Shown here piece by piece: positions 29,934-30,565 of a stretch of DNA of 30,565 bases. Numbering within the stretch: the first letter of the stretch is position 1; each line of letters opens with the position of its first letter. The position numbers were made by a program, and so were the translations under genes. The notes under the pieces are model-generated. The model searched no databases, was not told the origin of the DNA, and saw nothing but the letters and a program-made list of their open reading frames with translations. Source of the stretch: an uncultured Bacillota bacterium (GTDB lineage: Bacteria > Bacillota > Dehalobacteriia > UBA4068 > UBA4997); NCBI GenBank assembly GCA_948907985.1, contig CAQWMM010000023.1, forward strand, positions 3,075 to 33,639. The letters are read 5' to 3'.

Positions 29934-30565
29934 ATGAAGAAGAAAATTTTTGCTGTGCTGGCGCTGGCGTTTTTGTTGGCGTTGAGTATGGCGCCCGCGG
30001 CGTGGTCTGCTGTTGTTGATAGCGGCGAGTGCGGAGCGGAGGGCGACAATGTAACTTGGGTGTTGGATGACACCAACACGCTGACTATCAGTGGTACTGG
30101 GGTAATGGCGGATTATACTTATACAAAGAATACGGAGCACCCACCATATGATGCTTATTTAGGCCAGATAAATAAGATTATTATAGAGGATGGAGTAACT
30201 CATATTGGTAATTCTGCATTTTCTGGTTGTATTGGGTTAAACAGTATAACTATTCCAGATAGTGTTACTGGTATTGGTAGTCTAGCTTTCTCTAATTGTA
30301 GTAATCTTGAAGAGATTGAAATTCCTGATAGTGTTACCGAAATTGGTGATAGGGTATTTGCTGGCTGTTCTAACTTGTATAATTCAATTTATGAAAAAAT
30401 TAAATTTACAGGAGATAATCCCAATTTTGTTGTGGACTATGGTGAAAACGATGTAGTTCTTTTTAATAAAGAGAAAACACGTTTAATTCAGTATTTATAT
30501 TGTTATGACTATTTAGGTAGTTATACGATTCCAGATAGTGTAACTGAGGTTGCTGACTATGCTTT
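29934..30565 (+). CDS. Secreted BspA-like leucine-rich-repeat protein (partial, runs off window)
   Basis: The open frame from ATG 29934 continues to the window end (210 codons). AAGGAGGG (29916-29923) precedes it. Residues 1-26 are a classical signal peptide, MKKKIFAVLALAFLLALSMA then PAAWSA, with cleavage probably after SA. A short beta-rich segment follows (CGAEGDNVTWVLDDTNTLTI), then 23-residue LRR_5 repeats: IGNSAFSGCIGLNSITIPDS, IGSLAFSNCSNLEEIEIPDS, IGDRVFAGCSNLY. Such proteins act at the cell surface in adhesion or interaction with hosts and other microbes. The C-terminal anchor lies outside the window. Confidence 0.9.
   Translation, partial: MKKKIFAVLALAFLLALSMAPAAWSAVVDSGECGAEGDNVTWVLDDTNTLTISGTGVMADYTYTKNTEHPPYDAYLGQINKIIIEDGVTHIGNSAFSGCIGLNSITIPDSVTGIGSLAFSNCSNLEEIEIPDSVTEIGDRVFAGCSNLYNSIYEKIKFTGDNPNFVVDYGENDVVLFNKEKTRLIQYLYCYDYLGSYTIPDSVTEVADYA

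Overview
The window reads as a chromosomal segment of a Gram-positive anaerobe (Bacillota, Clostridia or Negativicutes; genus not resolved). The signs are strong AGGAGG ribosome binding sites, a SpoVT sporulation regulator, a free-standing OadA-type carboxyltransferase, FeoAB iron uptake, and two copies of a MITE-like repeat with CCCTCTC/GAGAGGG ends of a kind common in gut Clostridia. Housekeeping genes are fairly GC-rich. The accessory stretches, especially about 20.9-23.5 kb and 27-28.8 kb, are clearly AT-rich.

Layout. (1) 0-7.1 kb: arginine biosynthesis argJ-argB-argD-argF-argG, all on the plus strand, then a family 4 uracil-DNA glycosylase. argC and argH are not in the window. The spaces between these genes hold an 83-bp perfect tandem repeat, one MITE, and three copies of a three-tiered hairpin element whose stems pair although their sequences differ. 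(2) 7.4-9.4 kb: coaD and an oadA-like carboxyltransferase, ended by a hairpin that looks like the joined ends of an IS3-family element. (3) 9.5-13 kb: small regulatory and accessory genes. They comprise a divergent hypothetical/XRE pair, a promoter-to-terminator small RNA resembling the antitoxin RNA of a type I toxin-antitoxin locus, a YeiH-family transporter, and a duplicated module of a 57-aa ribbon-helix-helix-like protein with its own palindromic operator and twin downstream hairpins. A second MITE lies between the two modules. (4) 13-17.5 kb: AraC/GyrI-like regulator, feoA-feoB, a convergent cysteine-rich protein, and spoVT. (5) 17.6-28.8 kb: one long co-directional defence operon, fic - hsdM - mntA - hepT - coiled-coil/3-TM protein - hsdS - 53-aa protein - 1-TM protein - second MNT gene - truncated HEPN - hsdR - DUF262/HNH (GmrSD-like). 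(6) 28.8-30.6 kb: a Cu/Zn superoxide dismutase, a candidate minus-strand ncRNA of about 100 nt with its own promoter and terminator, and the start of a secreted BspA-like leucine-rich-repeat protein that runs off the window.

How the genes work together. ArgJ, B, D, F and G cover most of the glutamate-to-argininosuccinate route, with ArgJ recycling acetyl groups. The defence operon joins a complete type I restriction-modification system (HsdM, HsdS, HsdR) to a putative type IV, modification-dependent nuclease. It also carries two kinds of AMP-transferring enzyme: a Fic protein with an intact inhibitory motif, and an MntA/HepT pair with intact catalytic motifs. Two unrecognised membrane proteins flank hsdS. 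A 47-bp duplication of the hsdR 5' end brackets a degenerate second MNT/HEPN cassette, which records an insertion event. This composite operon, the covarying hairpin family and the two candidate small RNAs are the most interesting parts of the window.
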